Of a DNA stretch of 64,000 nt, positions 62,288-64,000 are shown in pieces (the first letter of the stretch is position 1; every line of letters starts with the position of its first letter). Where the stretch lies: contig NZ_BMLW01000012.1 of the NCBI RefSeq assembly GCF_014645515.1, forward strand, positions 77,529 to 141,528. The letters are read 5' to 3'. The translations under genes were made by a program, and so were the position numbers. The notes below the pieces were generated by a model, which was not told where the DNA came from, did no database searches, and saw nothing but the letters and a program-made list of their open reading frames with translations. This DNA is from Oceanobacillus neutriphilus. GTDB lineage: Bacteria > Bacillota > Bacilli > Bacillales > Amphibacillaceae.

Positions 62288-62325
62288 ATTTCCATCCTTT
62301 GAGAGGAGCCTCCCAAAGGATGGAA
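62288..62325. terminator. Bidirectional terminator between DUF2785 and uspA
   Basis: TTCCATCCTTTG pairs with CAAAGGATGGAA around a GAGGAGCCTCC loop that can itself pair (GGAGCCTCC). Confidence 0.85.
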
Positions 62326-62334
62326 GTCCATAGA

Positions 62335-62763
62335 TTAACGAATAACGAGTACATCACAGCTGGCGTATCTTGTAATGCTTTCAGAAACACTACCGATTAA
62401 GAAACGTTCAACGGCGTTCATACCAGTCGCACCGCAAATAATTAAATCAGCTTCAAAATTACCAGCTATTTCTTTTGCGATTTTTACTTTAGGAGATCCG
62501 TATTCAATACAGCGGATAATATCTGTTAATCCAACTGCTTCAGCTTGCGCTACATAATCATCCAGTAATTCTTTTGCGTAAGTTTCCGCTCTTTCAGATA
62601 AGGAACGATCATAAGCTTCAGCTGTTGAAAAAGTACGGGAATCAACGACGTGAGCAAGGATTAATCGGGCACTATTTCTTTTTGCGATATCGAGTGATTT
62701 GCTAAAAGCTTTTTCAGCTGCTTTAGATCCATCTACTGCTACAACAATATTTTTATATTCCAT
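62335..62763 (-). CDS. Universal stress protein (UspA family)
   Basis: A 142-residue protein of the ATP-binding UspA type: VAVDGSKAAEKAF at the N-terminus and the signature GATGMNAVERFLIGSVSESI (G-2x-G-9x-G-S) near the end. Cytosolic, stress- and starvation-related by family. It has a strong promoter (62788-62816) overlapping a cre-like site. GGGGAGATG ribosome site. Monocistronic. Confidence 0.93.
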   Translation of the reverse strand: MEYKNIVVAVDGSKAAEKAFSKSLDIAKRNSARLILAHVVDSRTFSTAEAYDRSLSERAETYAKELLDDYVAQAEAVGLTDIIRCIEYGSPKVKIAKEIAGNFEADLIICGATGMNAVERFLIGSVSESITRYASCDVLVIR

Positions 62764-62787
62764 GATTCATCTCCCCTTTCTACTATT

Positions 62788-62816
62788 ATTATATACCTGT
62801 TTTGAAAGCGTTACAA
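62788..62816 (-). promoter_or_regulatory. uspA promoter with cre-like site
   Basis: On the minus strand -35 TTGTAA (62816-62811), 17 bp, -10 TATAAT (62793-62788). Read on the plus strand, TGAAAGCGTTACAA (62803-62816) overlaps the -35 and spacer and differs from cre (TGWAARCGYTWNCW) at one conserved position. CcpA repression is plausible. Confidence 0.6.
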
Positions 62817-62859
62817 ACGAATTCAGTAAAATACATAAAATTTCGAAAAAAAGACAAAA

Positions 62860-62983
62860 AATAAATGAATCAGTTTATTATTTTAGACAGCAGGAGCTGT
62901 GAAGACTTCTGATTGCAGTATGTTACTTAACCCCCGTTCTACGTAGAACAGGGGGTTAAGTCTGCTAAACTGATTCATTTATT
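62860..62983. repeat. 124-bp palindromic intergenic element
   Basis: Perfect 18-bp terminal inverted repeats AATAAATGAATCAGTTTA/TAAACTGATTCATTTATT enclose a second, GC-rich palindrome (62926-62960) with arms CTTAACCCCC and GGGGGTTAAG and centre TTCTACGTAGAA. There is no reading frame. It is placed between the divergent-looking promoter of uspA and the end of the M24 peptidase gene. It may be a very small MITE or a double terminator. Confidence 0.6.
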
Positions 62984-63019
62984 AATTAGGATCTTCTTTG
63001 TATAAATATATGCCGTGCA

Positions 63020-64000
63020 TTAAGAAATAATTTGTAATGTTTTCGGATATTTTGTCAGTTCTAAAGGCATGTAATTAGTTGTGAACAGCATATCTTCAAT
63101 TCTGACACCGCCGACTCCCGGAACGTAAATCCCCGGTTCAATCGTAAAGCACATTCCTGGTTCAATAGGCAGTGTGTTTTCGCTATGCATGGATGGATAC
63201 TCATGTGTTTCGATTCCTAAGCCATGACCAAGCCGATGTGTAAAATACTCGCCATATCCCTGTTCTGTGATATGATTTCTTGCAATTTTATCCAGCTCGC
63301 CGACGGCTGTGCCGGTTCTGCTTGCCTCAATTGCTCTTTCTTGCGCTTCTAATACAGTATCGTATATTTGTTTTTGTTCATCTGTAATATTACCAAAGGA
63401 GACTGTCCGGGTAATATCAGAGCAGTAGCCTTGATAAATAACACCTAAGTCAAAGAGAACAAAATTATTTTTCTCCAGTTGTGTTTTATCCGGGTTTCCG
63501 TGAGGGGATGCTGTTTTCGAACCGAATAATGCCATTGTCTGGAATGACATCTCGCGTATCCCTTGCTTTTTCAAGGTGTGCTCGATGGCAGCAACCACCT
63601 CTAGTTCAGAGACACCTTCTTTTAAAGCTTCCACTCCGGTCTTAACTCCCAAATCAGCTAATTCAGCCGCTGTCCTTAATAAATCATGCTCTTTCTTAGA
63701 TTTAATCAAACGCAGATTTTGGATTACTGGTGTTGCATCTATATATGCCGCATTCGGGAATGTTTCTTGAAGCTGGTTATAACGGTAAAGAGTCAGATGA
63801 TCTTTTTCTATTGCCATGACAGCAGGTTCTTTTTCTTGTTTTTTTAAGAAAGCCTGTAAGGCATGCCAAGGATTTTCGTGATCATAATAACTTACAATCA
63901 AATGCTCCCATCCGGCATTCCTTGCATCCTCTTCCTCCATTTTCGGCAATAGGAAAATAGGATCGATGCCGTCCATGATGATAATTCCGATTACTCTTTC
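63020..64000 (-). CDS. M24 metallopeptidase (Xaa-Pro peptidase type), 5' end outside window
   Basis: 327 codons are visible on the minus strand and the frame continues through the right edge (ERVIGIII precedes the first internal ATG). The last part of a creatinase-type N-domain is followed by the pita-bread catalytic domain. Metal ligands: FDLGVIYQGYCSDITRT (two Asp), HRLGHGLGIETHE (His), TIEPGIYVPGVGG and VRIEDM (two Glu). It would cleave Xaa-Pro dipeptides or N-terminal Xaa-Pro bonds. The PepQ/YqhT group is likely, but cannot be settled without the N-terminus. A terminator-like A/T region follows the stop. Confidence 0.9.
   Translation of the reverse strand, partial: ERVIGIIIMDGIDPIFLLPKMEEEDARNAGWEHLIVSYYDHENPWHALQAFLKKQEKEPAVMAIEKDHLTLYRYNQLQETFPNAAYIDATPVIQNLRLIKSKKEHDLLRTAAELADLGVKTGVEALKEGVSELEVVAAIEHTLKKQGIREMSFQTMALFGSKTASPHGNPDKTQLEKNNFVLFDLGVIYQGYCSDITRTVSFGNITDEQKQIYDTVLEAQERAIEASRTGTAVGELDKIARNHITEQGYGEYFTHRLGHGLGIETHEYPSMHSENTLPIEPGMCFTIEPGIYVPGVGGVRIEDMLFTTNYMPLELTKYPKTLQIIS

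Overview
The window is AT-rich chromosomal DNA of an endospore-forming member of the Bacillaceae, most like Oceanobacillus/Virgibacillus. The evidence is long gene-order agreement with Bacillus subtilis, spore genes (cotO, cotZ, sspA, ytfJ), strong AGGAGG-type ribosome sites with many TTG/GTG starts, and typical Firmicutes RNA regulators (a T-box, an S4 leader and a RoxS/RsaE small RNA). The exact genus is an inference. Family names come from reading the translations, not from database searches.

Layout. 1-31.4 kb is a conserved block matching the B. subtilis yit/yja/yjb region: a partial NifU-N-like gene, yitU/yitV/yitW, uppP, a DUF2929 gene, yjaV-med, fabH-fabF behind a FapR box, yjbA, trpS with a T-box, a DUF4015 glycosidase-like protein, yjbC, glnK-amtB behind a GlnR/TnrA box, spx, mecA, coiA, pepF, yizD, the RoxS RNA, spxH-yjbI, yjbK, yjbM-ppnKA-yjbO, prpE, mgtE, cotO and cotZ. 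Several of these form the Spx control circuit (spx itself and its adaptor spxH) and competence (med, mecA, coiA).

31.4-48.1 kb is more accessory: a DUF421 protein, an orphan polytopic membrane protein, tRNA-Val(GAC), a decayed serine-hydrolase gene, DUF2441 and NUDIX genes, a heterodimeric ABC exporter, yjcH-yjcG-yjcF, a SorC regulator with an FGGY sugar kinase and a zinc alcohol dehydrogenase, a dicarboxylate/amino-acid symporter and a DUF1259-like protein.

48.2-64 kb returns to a conserved block: rpsD with its leader, ytsP, yttP, ezrA, nifZ-thiI, sspA, a second NAD kinase, ytfI-ytfJ, tpx, ytxK-ackA, a DUF2785 gene, uspA and a partial M24 peptidase.

Two signals stand out. First, the orphan membrane-protein gene (32396-33337) and the SorC operon (41773-45616) lie about 8 kb apart but have nearly the same promoter: a cre site, -35 TTGACA, 17 bp, -10 TATACT and a 34-bp inverted-repeat operator. 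This suggests one CcpA- and SorC-controlled regulon in which the membrane protein handles the substrate of the kinase and dehydrogenase. Second, a MITE-like family is present as two copies with CTCAACTTTCG terminal inverted repeats and apparent target duplications (4695-5477, 54939-55411), plus a solo end at 47270. Other structured intergenic elements lie at 407-640, 1561-1764 and 62860-62983.
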